NCBI GenBank assembly: GCA_003342895.1
Contig: PTFA01000193.1
Location: forward strand, 903,255-967,254
DNA from: Casuarius casuarius
Taxonomy: Eukaryota; Chordata; Aves; Casuariiformes; Casuariidae
DNA: 64,000 bases
Reading direction: 5' to 3'
Within the stretch, counting starts at the first letter, position 1. Each line of letters opens with the position of its first letter. Position numbers and translations under genes: made by a program. This document shows, piece by piece, positions 1 to 9,540 of the stretch. The notes below the pieces were generated by a model. That model saw only the letters and a program-made list of their open reading frames with translations, ran no database searches and was not told the origin of the DNA.

Positions 1-429
1 AAGAGGGACCAGAGAAGAGGAACAGGGAGCAGGACGCCTGGGTCCCCATGGGATGGTGCCCTGAGCCGGTGGGGAGTCCTGGGCTCTCCTTTGCCACAGG
101 TAGGTCATCCTGCTCTTTCTGTAGTCCCAGGGGTTTTGATGGAGGAAGGGGCCAAACCATTTGTGTGATCTGACCTCCAATACAGCATAATGCACTGTAA
201 CAGCAGCATTTGCTTCCCGCTAGTTCTCACTTGTTACGTCGGGTGAGCCACTTCGGTGCCTCAGTCCCTGTCCCCCGTTCCCCCTCCCCAAAAACCAGTG
301 CAACCATCCCAATTACCGCTTCCCCTCGCAGCATCCGGAGGCTCAGGTAACATCTCTGCAGAGCGTGTTGGAGGCAGCTTGGCAGCCGTGCTGTTGCTAA
401 ACGCCTCCTCCCCTGCGTCTTGTCCCCAG
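1..429 (+). other. CRHR1: CRHR1 last intron, 3' part
   Basis: This is the tail of the intron before the terminal CRHR1 exon. I translated it by eye in the receptor's frame and saw no piece of the seven-helix core, so the preceding exon lies outside the window. It ends in a pyrimidine-rich tract and a CAG acceptor at 427-429. Confidence 0.75.
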
Positions 430-570
430 GTCCGATCAGCCGTACGGAAGCGGTGGCACCGGTGGCAGGACAAGCACTCCATCCGGGCCCGCGTGGCTCG
501 GGCCATGTCCATCCCCACCTCGCCCACCCGCGTCAGCTTCCACAGCATCAAGCAGTCCTCGGCCGTGTGA
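430..570 (+). CDS. CRHR1: Corticotropin-releasing hormone receptor 1, terminal coding exon
   Basis: This exon encodes the last 46 residues of the type 1 CRH receptor, a class B (secretin-type) G-protein-coupled receptor. The receptor binds CRH and urocortin at the cell surface and signals mainly through Gs and cAMP in the hypothalamo-pituitary stress axis. The exon opens after CAG at 429 in phase 0, begins [17 protein letters not shown] and ends ...[11 protein letters not shown] before a TGA at 568-570. This is the cytoplasmic helix 8 and tail, and it closely resembles the mammalian tail as I recall it. Two differences from the mammalian form are Val for Ile near the start and Ser for Thr in the last four residues. 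The final S-A-V still fits a class I PDZ ligand, and the Ser/Thr-rich stretch before it is the known region for kinase and arrestin control. Only this exon of the gene is present. Confidence 0.96.
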   Translation, partial: VRSAVRKRWHRWQDKHSIRARVARAMSIPTSPTRVSFHSIKQSSAV

Positions 571-2164
571 GCCGCGAGCGAGCCGCCGTCCGGGCCGAGG
601 GAGCCACGTCTCCTCGGGGCCACCGCCCTGCAGCGGAGCACGACGTGGGAGCTGGGTCCTTCCCACCTGGCAGAGGACAGGGGGAGCTCGCCAGAGCTAC
701 AGGAAACCCTGCGGCCACTTGCGTCCAGCTTTCCAGGACTGCCGCGTGGGATGAGACAGCCAAGACTGCTTCTTTGTCTCCCTAACTGTTGCTGGAGCTG
801 GAAAAGGAGTCGCAGGAGCCCCGAGACATTGCAGCTGCCTTGCTAGCAGCCGTCACAGCCTCCCCACCGGCCTCCATCCCGGGCACGATGGCCCTGAGTT
901 GTACAGCTGCTTCCCGTGGGCTTGTCCCAGCTCCTCGCCTGGAGCGGGCTCACTGACTGCTCCGAGGGGTCGGAACACAGGGCCACAACCGGCATGGCTT
1001 GTGGGGCCAATCCCTTGGGAAATCGGTGCACGGCGCCTGGCCCCGCTAGGCCTAGCGTGGCGTGCAGGGAAAGCTCGGTCACCCTGCCAGCCAGCGCACG
1101 CTGGGGATGCTGCACAGGTGACCTAAAACCTTCTGGGTTGACCAGGAATGAACTCAGCCCTGGGCTGAGTCTAGACTTTGCTTTACGTAGCTGGGTTTTT
1201 ATACCACGGGGGTTCCTCGCGCCCATGTGCCCCCACCCCTCACCATGTCCCTGGCAGCCCGTGCAGTGCTGGCCGCTCCTGCCCAGGCAGCGGGACACCC
1301 ATGGAGGTCCGGTACCCATAACCCCATCTGACTGTTTTCATTTCTCACTTCAGCACAGAGGATGCAAAGCACAGTCTCAACTGGAGAAAAAGTTGAGGTC
1401 CCCACACTCGAGGGTTATTTTTTCCCCTTAGGGCACGAGGTGACCAGTGTAGCGTGCTGGCCTGTGCCGGGTTGAAGCCTCCTGGCTCTCCTGGGCCTCT
1501 TTCCTCTGCCAAAAACAAGCCGTGCACTTATTAATTTCCTCAAGTCCAAACCTAGCTCAGTTTAATCATCACTTCTCGCCCAGGAGGTTTCCAGGGATGT
1601 GAGCAGAGCTGCTCTCTGCCCTGCACTGCTCCCTCGAGCTCGGGGCTCGGGTCTGAGCCTCCTGCTCCTGCAAGGAAAGAGCTGGGGCAAGGAGCACTGG
1701 CGGGCAGCCTCCCTCCACCGTGGGCTTGGAAAGAAGCAGAAACCCTGTTTGTATTGCTCAGAGCTGGCCGATTCCTGCTCCCTCATGGAGCAGGGCAGGG
1801 AACGGCTGGAGGATGGAGAAGGGCTGCTGGTCCCAGCAGGACCCTCCTCTCTCCTGCCCTGCTCTTACCCTTGAAAGCTGGGGTCTGCACCAAAGTTGGT
1901 CCTTGCCCTTAGTCACAGGATGGAGCCGTTGCACAAAAAAGTAACTCCCTTGCAGGGGTGGGGTTAAGTGCCTTGGAGGAGCCGGGGTCTCCCTCCCCAG
2001 CAAGGTCCCACCAGGGTGGAGGATGCAAACCGGACCCTCATTGCGGGGGAGTTTTGCCCCAGCCGCCTCAGAGCTGGAGGGTCCATGGGTGCCCTGGCCC
2101 AGGGAGGCTGCTGCGGGGTCACAGGCCAGGGCTGTTGTCACCGCTGCCCGGCTTCAAGCCGCTT

Positions 2165-2245
2165 CGTGCTCCTGGGCCTCAGTTTCCCCACTCTGAAGAA
2201 GTCATCAGTATTCCCTGCCCTAGGGAGGTGGGAAGCAGCTCCGAA
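2165..2245 (+). repeat. MIR-type SINE fragment
   Basis: The stretch reads like the centre of the MIR consensus: a CCTCAGTTTCC-like core, then a degraded 'few-bases-then-TACC' segment ending in a TAGGG-like motif. MIRs are ancient amniote SINEs. The match is by eye and diverged. Confidence 0.5.
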
Positions 2246-2287
2246 ATAGCACTGCTCTGACTTCCTCAGGTTAAAAAGCCAGAAAGG

Positions 2288-2293
2288 AATAAA
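2288..2293 (+). terminator. Candidate poly(A) signal for CRHR1
   Basis: This is the first canonical AATAAA after the CRHR1 stop codon. It is followed within 20 bases by a T-rich tract that could act as the downstream element. Usage is inferred only. Confidence 0.4.
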
Positions 2294-3329
2294 ATCTTTT
2301 TCTTTTTCTATAACATGAGGCACAGACTAAAACCTCCAGTTTCTTCCTTGAAGTGTTCAAGACGTTCAGTAGTTTGAAGCAAAATCCTCCCATTTCCCAC
2401 CTTCTTTCTGAGATTTCCTACCTGCACATCTGTTGTGCAGCCAAACTCAGAAATGCTCCGTTGCCTGTAAAAACCTGCCTGGAGCAGCACGGCTCAGTAC
2501 CACCGTGCGACCGGAATGAGGGCTGTGCCCTGCACGCGGGGCAGGTTTTGGTCCTTGTACAGGTTCACCCATCACCGACAGCCCCTGGCCCAGAAACTGC
2601 CCCATAACCATCCGCGGGTGAGAAAAAAGAGCCCCAGAGCTGTGCAACGGGAAAAGCAGCAACACCGGTTTTTTAATTCTCCTTTAAGGCAATTTGCAAA
2701 ATAGTACAAACCCGGCAAAAAGAGCTGAAAAATCTTCCCTTTTCTCTGTTTCCCCCTGGGTTGGTTTGATTTCTCTGCTGGGCTCATCGGCAGGAGAGGA
2801 TCAAGCTCTGGCTGCTACAGAGAAGTGGAAACGCCCCAGGGAGCTTTTTCATTGTACGTACAAGAGATGTTACCAAAAAGTGATGCAGCGTGCGTTCAGT
2901 TTGCATTTTCTAAGGCTGAGTCACCTGGGGGGGGGGGGAGGAAAAAGCCAAAAATTTTAAAACCCAACAAAGAAACCCAAACAAAAGCATCTGTGTTTGC
3001 ATCGCTGTTTTTCCATTCTCCTCCTCTCAGAGGTCTGCTCACATCGACACGACTTTGCTTTCCGTAGCTAGGGAGAGGTGTGTGTGTTCTCAGCTTTCTT
3101 TGATTAAAACGACTTTGATTCCTCCCACAAGGACTTTGCGGGCCTGGTTTTCTTTTGGAGAGCAGGGCCAGGCTCTCTGCAAAGGTCCCAACACCTTCTT
3201 GTCTTGCCGTTGGGGGGGTGAGGAGCCCCCATGGGGGTCTCCCACGTCGGGCAGCGAGTGCCATCAGGGCTGGGAAAACCAAACGCCCTTTAAAGCTTTC
3301 CATGCAGCATCCAACACGCGCTCACACCA

Positions 3330-3620
3330 GCTGAGCTGAGACAGAATAAAAAATATAATGTGCTTCCCAGCTTGGGGGGTGGGGGAGACCAATTAAAACC
3401 GAATTTCATTTTCCCATCAATGTTAACTGGTGAAATTCAGACACCAACAACGCTCTCTGGTCAAGATCTTCCATCGCAGAATTAATTTGCTCATTGCACA
3501 GAGCCTCGGAGAGCACTGTAATTTGGTAAGCACCATGCACATAAATAATAATTACGGGTTCCTGCTGATTACATGATTGTATTTAAAGTTATCAAGTAAT
3601 TCCAGGATTAATGACCTGCC
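3330..3620. promoter_or_regulatory. TAAT-rich block, candidate enhancer
   Basis: An AT-rich island of about 290 bp in GC-rich flanks carries many homeodomain-type cores (AATTAA, TTAATTTG, ATTAATGACC, ATAATTACGG) and a TGATTACATGATTG stretch. The density of TAAT cores and the sharp composition change suggest a conserved non-coding element. There is no direct evidence of activity. Confidence 0.35.
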
Positions 3621-4090
3621 AATCGCTGTCTCCTGTGCTCTTGGGATGCTGCTCGAGATAATGCTGCATTTGCTCTCGACGATATCCAGGCAGGGCTCAG
3701 GGCTGAGAGAGGCAAAGCGGGACCCAGAAAGAGCCCCAGAAGGGGAGGACGGGCCCTCGAGGAGCTAAGGGGGGTCCTGGGCCAGACAGCGAGAAAGCCG
3801 GCAGCAGGTCCTGCCGCTGCCCCGGCACCACGCCGAGCCACCGCGGGAAGGCACAGATGGCTGACGGAATTTAATTTAGCTCATTTATTCAATTAACACG
3901 AGAAGCCCATCCCGGAGGTGGCCTCCAGCCCGGGAATTGCGCCTCGGCCGCAGCCCTGCCATCCAGGGCCGAATCCTGGGGGCGTTTTACCTCCCAGCTC
4001 TCCTTCTCCAGCGGATCAAGCACCAGCAAAGGAGCAAAGCCGCAGCCTGGAGGGAGGGGAAGGCTCTGGCCCGCGGTCCTGGCCAGGACC

Positions 4091-4150
4091 TGTTGTTGGT
4101 CCACCTGTAGCAATCATGTATGTTGTTGGTCCACCTGTAGCAATCACCTA
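4091..4150 (+). repeat. 30-bp tandem duplication, two copies
   Basis: Two adjacent 30-bp units (4091-4120 and 4121-4150) share their first 26 bases exactly and differ only in the last few. Each contains TGGTCCACCTGTAGC with a CACCTG E-box. The near-identity points to a recent local duplication. Confidence 0.9.
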
Positions 4151-5277
4151 TTTTGTGGGTGCTACATGTTTCCCGCAGCTGCAACCAGCCGGGAAGGGGC
4201 CAGCGAGCTCCGAGGTGGCCGGGCTCAGGTGAATCCCACCTGTGCATCAGGGTCAGAGGGTTTATAGCTTGCATTTAAAGCCAAGCTGGAAGTACCTATT
4301 CCCCTTCTTCCAGCCGGGATCAGAGAGCATATTGCTATGGGTTTTTCAGCAGCCCTGGGCCATTCCTGGCTGTTTAACCCTCCTCACGCCTTCTCTGGTG
4401 ATCCTGCGTGGGAGGTGGGGAGGGCGAGGAAATCTCATTTCATTTTATAGCCGTATTGTCTAATTTGCGGCTTTGGGCGCCATTCGCCCCGCGATGCCTC
4501 TCGCCTGGGATGCGCTGTCTTTCCAGCGCTGCCAAAGCCCCGAATAAATATTTCATCCTTTAATTCCTGTGCCCTCTCGCTCGCTGCTCTCCCGCCCGGT
4601 GCAAGCCTCCCGCTGACATTTGTCACGGCAGTCACAGTTAAATGGCTTTCAAAAGCGAGCGGCGGTGAGACAGGCAGCTCTCTGCCGCCCTCATGAAATT
4701 TTCAGCGGGTTGTGTTTTTCCAGTTTGGAGGAAATCTAAAGATCTGAGATACCAGCCGGGCTGCCTCCGATCCCGTCGGAGAGCTTATCCGTTTGCTACT
4801 CAAGAAAAGGCTTTTCTGGCTGCTCTGCAAGGAGCCTCAGGGCTGCAGCGCCAGCGAACGCCGGCAGAGAGGTTTGCATTGCGCGGTGTCCCAAAAATGC
4901 AAGTTTTCAGGGAGCAGTGAGGGGTCAGACCCCCCCCTCACCCCCCCAGACCACGAGCTCACCCGTGGCTCCGGGGCTGTTCGCCGGGCTTACCCAGCTC
5001 TGAGCCCGTCCACCTGGCTGGACCTGGCAGCGTTGCCCGAGCTGAGAAACCCTGTGGGATTTTCAAGGTTTTTTGGAAATGGTTTTGCCCCTTTCAGCCC
5101 CGATTCCCTGCTCCTGTCTCAGCAGCGTCCCTTCTCCCAGGGCCAGGCTGGTGCAAGCGCCGTGGCCAGGCTCCCCTGCTCAGGGCTCCCTCCTCCTCCT
5201 CCTCCTGGGCACAGGCTTCCATGGGAAAGTAGGATTTTCGGTGCCTCCGAGCTGCCTCCGAGCCTTCTGCTAGCAGG

Positions 5278-5350
5278 CTGGGCAGCAGGGAAACTGAGGC
5301 ACAGGTTTGCACCACGTGGCGTAACCAGCTGCAGGGCTGTCTCCCGAGCC
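5278..5350 (-). repeat. Possible MIR fragment
   Basis: GGGAAACTGAGGCACAGG is the reverse strand of the MIR core, and the following 40 bases roughly keep the expected spacing to a CCAGCTGCAGGG-like segment. It is short and diverged. Confidence 0.35.
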
Positions 5351-6354
5351 CCATCGTGCCAGACACATCTGCTGCAGAGCATCTTCCAGCCCCGGTTATC
5401 CAGGCCTGGTACCTGCTCCAGGAGCTGGAAAAGAGACGTCAGTGTGACGGGAGACTTGATGGTCTCCTCGGCAGCCCGGAGCTTCCTTCTCCCCTGGGGC
5501 AAAGAGCCGCAGCAGGAGACACCCCGTCCTGACCCAGCCAGGGATCCCACCGTGGCCCTGGGTTGCTCAGCCCGACAACGTGCCCTGCAGCAGACATGTC
5601 TCCCTCTTATCTCTTAGTACCTGGCGGCTTCACTTGCTGCCTCCTAACTTTGGCTTGGAGGCAAATCGCAGATGACTGGTTCCCGCTCCCCCCCTTGCCA
5701 GCACATGGTGGCTGTGACGAAGCTGTCCGGGTTCGGCCTGACCGGCGTCTGCGGGATTTGTCCACCGAGTGTCGCCGAGCTCCGATCGCGAGGTGTCGGG
5801 GCTGCTGGCTTGGTCTCGAAGGAGAGTCCCCAGCTGTCGGGCACTATTAGCATCTCTCTGCTTCCAAGGGGACCTCAGCTTTGCTTGGGATGAAACCGGC
5901 CTTCGGGAGAGCAGATGATCTGAGCACGTTGCAACTAGGAGGCTCTTCCCCTTCCCGGGCTGCAGCTGTCCCGCGCTTGGGGGTGTCGCAGGAGGCGCGG
6001 AGGCGGGATGAGGTCCTTTTGCAGGAGGATTACGGGAGCCAGGGTGGTTGGAGAGCCCCAACCGGCTCCCAGTCAGCTCATGGCTTGGGAGGAGACCTGT
6101 GAGCCCATGAAATACAGGACAGAAAGGGGAGTCCTGGCTTAAACACCCGCAGCCTTCCCGCTTGCAGAGATGCCATCAGACAGAAACCCGCAGGAGCACG
6201 AGCAAGGAAAAGCCAGGCCTGAGCAGCACGTGTAAATGCAATCCGCTGCAAGAGCAGCTTTAAGCCCTCAGTACTAGTCAGAAAGAAAGCCCTGTGCCCG
6301 TATGTGGTGTCTAGAGAGGAAATTCAGATGAGATATTTTGGGCAAGCCTCGGAG

Positions 6355-6550
6355 TGCAGACTAGAATGATTACGTTTTTATTGAAGTTTGACCGGTGCTG
6401 CATCACTAACCCAAAGCCATGGTAATAGAAATGCTTATGATTCTGATGGAAACGATTTGGGCAGCTAATGGGAGCTATATTTTAATGCATTAATATGATT
6501 AAGATGCGCTTAGAGACTGCAGATTGAATAAGGAGATAAAAGAGCCCCTT
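6355..6550. promoter_or_regulatory. AT-rich candidate regulatory block
   Basis: An AT-rich island contains GATTACG, CTAATGGGAGC, TTTAATGCATTAATATGATTAAG and GGAGATAA (GATA-like) motifs. The paired ATTA cores around 6480-6500 resemble homeodomain dimer sites. The call is inferred from motif density only. Confidence 0.3.
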
Positions 6551-8089
6551 GCGCCGCGGGAGAAGGGCTTGTTCTGCAGCGCGCTCTGCGCAGGGATGGT
6601 GGCTGCTTCCTTCACGCCGGGCGATGCTGAGGGAGGGGAGAGGGGCCTGGGCAGCTCCCTGGAGCCCCTGCCATAACCTCCAGGGCAAGGAGGAGGTTTG
6701 GAGGTTGCAAGTTTTCATCCTGCAATGAAAATATGCACTAAGCATCGTGCAGAGCTTTTAATCAGAGATGGGAAGGCGAGCTGTCCACGGCCGTACGCCC
6801 TCCAGACCGGCGTCCGGAGGCTGCTCCGTCACCCTGGGCTTTCCAAGGGATGCGGTCTTGCATCAGCCGCTAATGTCCAGCTTCCCGCTGAGCTGGTGCT
6901 ACGGGCATTTCCAGGCTCACCGGGGTATCGGGGAGGTGGCAGGGGCTGCGTCCAGGTGACACCCTCTCGCCAGCCAGCTTCCAGCATTTCTGAAGGGTTT
7001 CAGGTCCGTCTTGCCCTCCGGCTGGGATCAGACACAAGCGTCGCGCTCTTAATTTAAGCACGCGCAGCCGCCTCTCGGAGCCGGCCCGCCAGTTTTGTGC
7101 AGCGCGAGGTGCTTTGCAGCGTGATTGATTCAATCTGGGTGCTTTTTTCCCCAGCGGTGAAAAATCGAAAGTTTGTTAGCTGCTCTGTTTCGGCAGCGGG
7201 GATGCATTTAACCCCCTACCTCCTCGGTGGCCTCTTTTCAGCAGTCATCCGTGACGGCCGGCAAAGAGCAAGTCCACGGCTCCGGGGTGCACCAAACACC
7301 ATGTTATCCAAGAGGTCCGTCAGTCTTGCACAGCTTCTTGGCACTGGCCAGGGAAGGCCAGCTTGCTGCACCCCCAGTAGTTATTTCTACGTATTCCTAG
7401 TGCAATTATTAGCCCTGGAATGAAGTCAGGCTTATTTTTTTCCTGGGCAGCAGTGTACTAATTGCTACCAGGCAAATAAAAGGTGTTGGACTGGCAAGCG
7501 CTGGCGATGGGCCTGTTCTGCAGCCCCGGGCTCGGGGCTGGTTCCCTCCGTCCTCCGCAGCATCCCGGCACGGCGGAGATGGTTTTCGGCTCTGCTGTTT
7601 TGGCTGGTGCCTCAGCCAGGCTAGGGCTCCCCCGAGACACCGGGGTAACACACACACACCCCAAACATGAACCGGGGTCAAAACCAAATACTCAAATTCA
7701 GATCTGCCTAAAACTGCTGCCGTCTGTCTCTCTGCCCCCAGGAGGAAAGTTTTGTTGCTTAAACGCTAAATTGAGGAAATATCTGGTTTGTTGGCTTTTA
7801 TATTTTATTTTTTTAAAGGAAAGCATGTTTACTGCCCCCCAGATTTCCCACCTATGTTTAATTCCCATGCTTTTCTGTTTTTTTCTATTTTTTTTTCCCC
7901 AAAGCAGTGCATGACAGCAAGGAACAAAGAACAGTCCAGTCCCCAGAGATTTTTCCTATAAAAGCCGCATCTCAGGCATGTTCTGACTAAATTGCATGGA
8001 GAGATGTGAAGGCCAGGACACAACCTGAGGCTCACAAATCCCAGCCTGGCAAAACAACACGCAAGTCAAGCACTGCCGTCGCGCTGGAG

Positions 8090-8300
8090 AGGATGAAGCG
8101 AGGAGACAATGCCACGGCAATTGAGGAAAATCTATGCAAAATGGGTAGCAATTAAATGCGAATTAACCGGGTTGCGAGAGGAGAAAATTGCTTCTTTCAA
8201 ACCCTCTTGATTATAGAGCTGCAACGGCCCAGAGCTCCCATGGCTTAACGCCGGCATGAACAGATGAAGAGACTGTTAATCAAGATTGTCAGAAGCTTTC
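8090..8300. promoter_or_regulatory. AT-rich candidate regulatory block
   Basis: The block carries CAATTGAGG, CTATGCAAAAT (octamer-like), GCAATTAAATGCGAATTAACC and TGTTAATCAAG (HNF1/homeodomain-like) within about 200 bp, flanked by GC-rich DNA with no open gene. It is a candidate enhancer, not proven. Confidence 0.3.
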
Positions 8301-8929
8301 CCAAAGCCAAGCTGCCTTGCTCGCGCGAGGGCTCGGCGGGCTGCTGCTCCTCGGCTGCAGCTGCTCAGGTATTAACCCCACGAGCACCGGCTGGAGAAGG
8401 GGGATGGATTTTAATGCATATAGGAGAGGGCGGCTGGGAAGCCGATCCTCCCGCGACGTTCCCTGGCGGCTCGGCCATCCGCCTCGAACGCCCGGGGGGC
8501 TGCCAAGCCCGGCGCGGGGCCCTTTTTCTGCTGCAAAACAGAGCTAATCCTGGGCAGACCTTCTTTTTGCACAGCCCTGCCATCCCGCGAGGCCAGCCGC
8601 ATCCGTGCCATGCGGCAGCCGGAGCGTTTTGTCAGAGCTTCTCACCCAGAGCCAGGCCTTGGCGTGGGCTGACGACGTGCCAAGGGGTCCTGCCGGGCCG
8701 GAGACAGGCTGTTCCTAGCCCTGCTCCCCTCCAGCCCCATTTGCACCCATCCCAGGTCGGATCAGGCCTCTGAAGCCAAATTCACCCCCCATCCCTTCCC
8801 CTCTATCCTCTGGACGTGAGATGTGACCACCAGCCTTCCCTTCCCTTCTCGACACATGCGGAAAAGACCCGAAACAGGCAGCCGCTTCCCGCTCGGCAGC
8901 TGAGCCGCAGCTGCCTTCGGTGCCGGTTG

Positions 8930-9120
8930 CGTCCCTAAGCTGACGCCGCAGCCTTAATTGCATTAATGGGAGACTAATCGCACGCCTAACCGATGCAACT
9001 GGAGCCAATTACCTGACGTGACACCAGCACTCAGGACAGAGCTGGCTGTCTTGCCGAAGCGCGTTGGCACCCGGTAATATCCCGCCTGCAAACCCAGCGC
9101 CTGGGATATAATTAGCTGTT
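8930..9120. promoter_or_regulatory. TAAT-rich block beside the orphan CpG island
   Basis: CTTAATTGCATTAATGGGAGACTAATCG-like sequence, a CCAATTACCTGACGTGAC segment (homeobox plus CRE/ATF-like TGACGTGA) and GATATAATTAGC lie immediately upstream of the CpG-dense stretch that starts near 9121. The arrangement could be a promoter or a poised enhancer. Confidence 0.35.
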
Positions 9121-9540
9121 CCCAGAACCCCGGGAAAACCTATCCCCGAGCGGGGGCGGCTCAGGAGCCGAGCGGGCGGTGAAACAGCGAGTTTTGCACC
9201 TCAGTCCTATTTCCGACGTCCTCGCCGGTCCCCGAGGGCACCCGGGGGCTGCTCCCTGCCGAAGCCGGTCGCGCTCGGCACTGCCTGCGCTTCGCGGAGA
9301 CTCGCTAATCCCCAGCCCGCGAGCCGCCGCGCCCGCAAACGGAGCTGGAAACTTCGCACCGTCCCGACAACGTCTCGTCTTCCCGGGGAGCAGCACGGCC
9401 TGGTGCTACGCCCACAGTGAACGGCAAGGTCAAGCGGGCTCCGTCCCCGTGGGCTTGGTGCCCTTCTCCCTCTCGCTGGAGGGTAATTAGCGCCTCTCGG
9501 CTCGACGGCGCGATAAACTCGCCGGGGTAGTGGATCTTCG
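9121..9540. promoter_or_regulatory. Orphan CpG island
   Basis: My hand count gives roughly 50 CpG dinucleotides in 420 bp, at or above the number expected from base composition, so CpG is not depleted here. No TATA box, recognisable exon or splice donor tied to it was found. A second CpG-dense patch lies at about 10060-10215. It could be the promoter of an unseen non-coding RNA or a developmental regulatory island. Confidence 0.6.

Larger units (their letters stand above)
571..2310 (+). other. CRHR1: Probable CRHR1 3' untranslated region
   Basis: No splice site is needed after the stop. The first canonical AATAAA downstream is at 2288-2293, followed by a U-rich stretch, which would give a 3' UTR of about 1.7 kb. 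A second AATAAA at 3345-3350 could serve a longer form. The segment carries a MIR-like relic near 2165-2245. Several open frames of 60-170 codons occur here, but they are GC-rich, overlap on both strands and lack recognisable domains. Confidence 0.5.
2311..9120. other. Non-coding region 3' of CRHR1
   Basis: No exon with recognisable protein similarity is visible. The open frames here, including one of 274 codons at 4793-5617, are low-complexity products of GC-rich DNA. The region alternates GC-rich stretches with compact AT-rich blocks full of TAAT, ATTA and AATTA cores: about 3330-3620, 4430-4700, 6355-6550, 8090-8300 and 8930-9120. That pattern is typical of conserved regulatory elements. 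It also holds a G12 tract (2927-2938), a short TCC run (about 5188-5207) and a MIR-like piece near 5280. Confidence 0.6.

Noticed and set aside
4793..5617. 274-codon open frame on the + strand
   Set aside because: Low-complexity, Pro/Ser/Arg-rich product of GC-rich DNA with competing frames on the other strand, no domain and no splice context.
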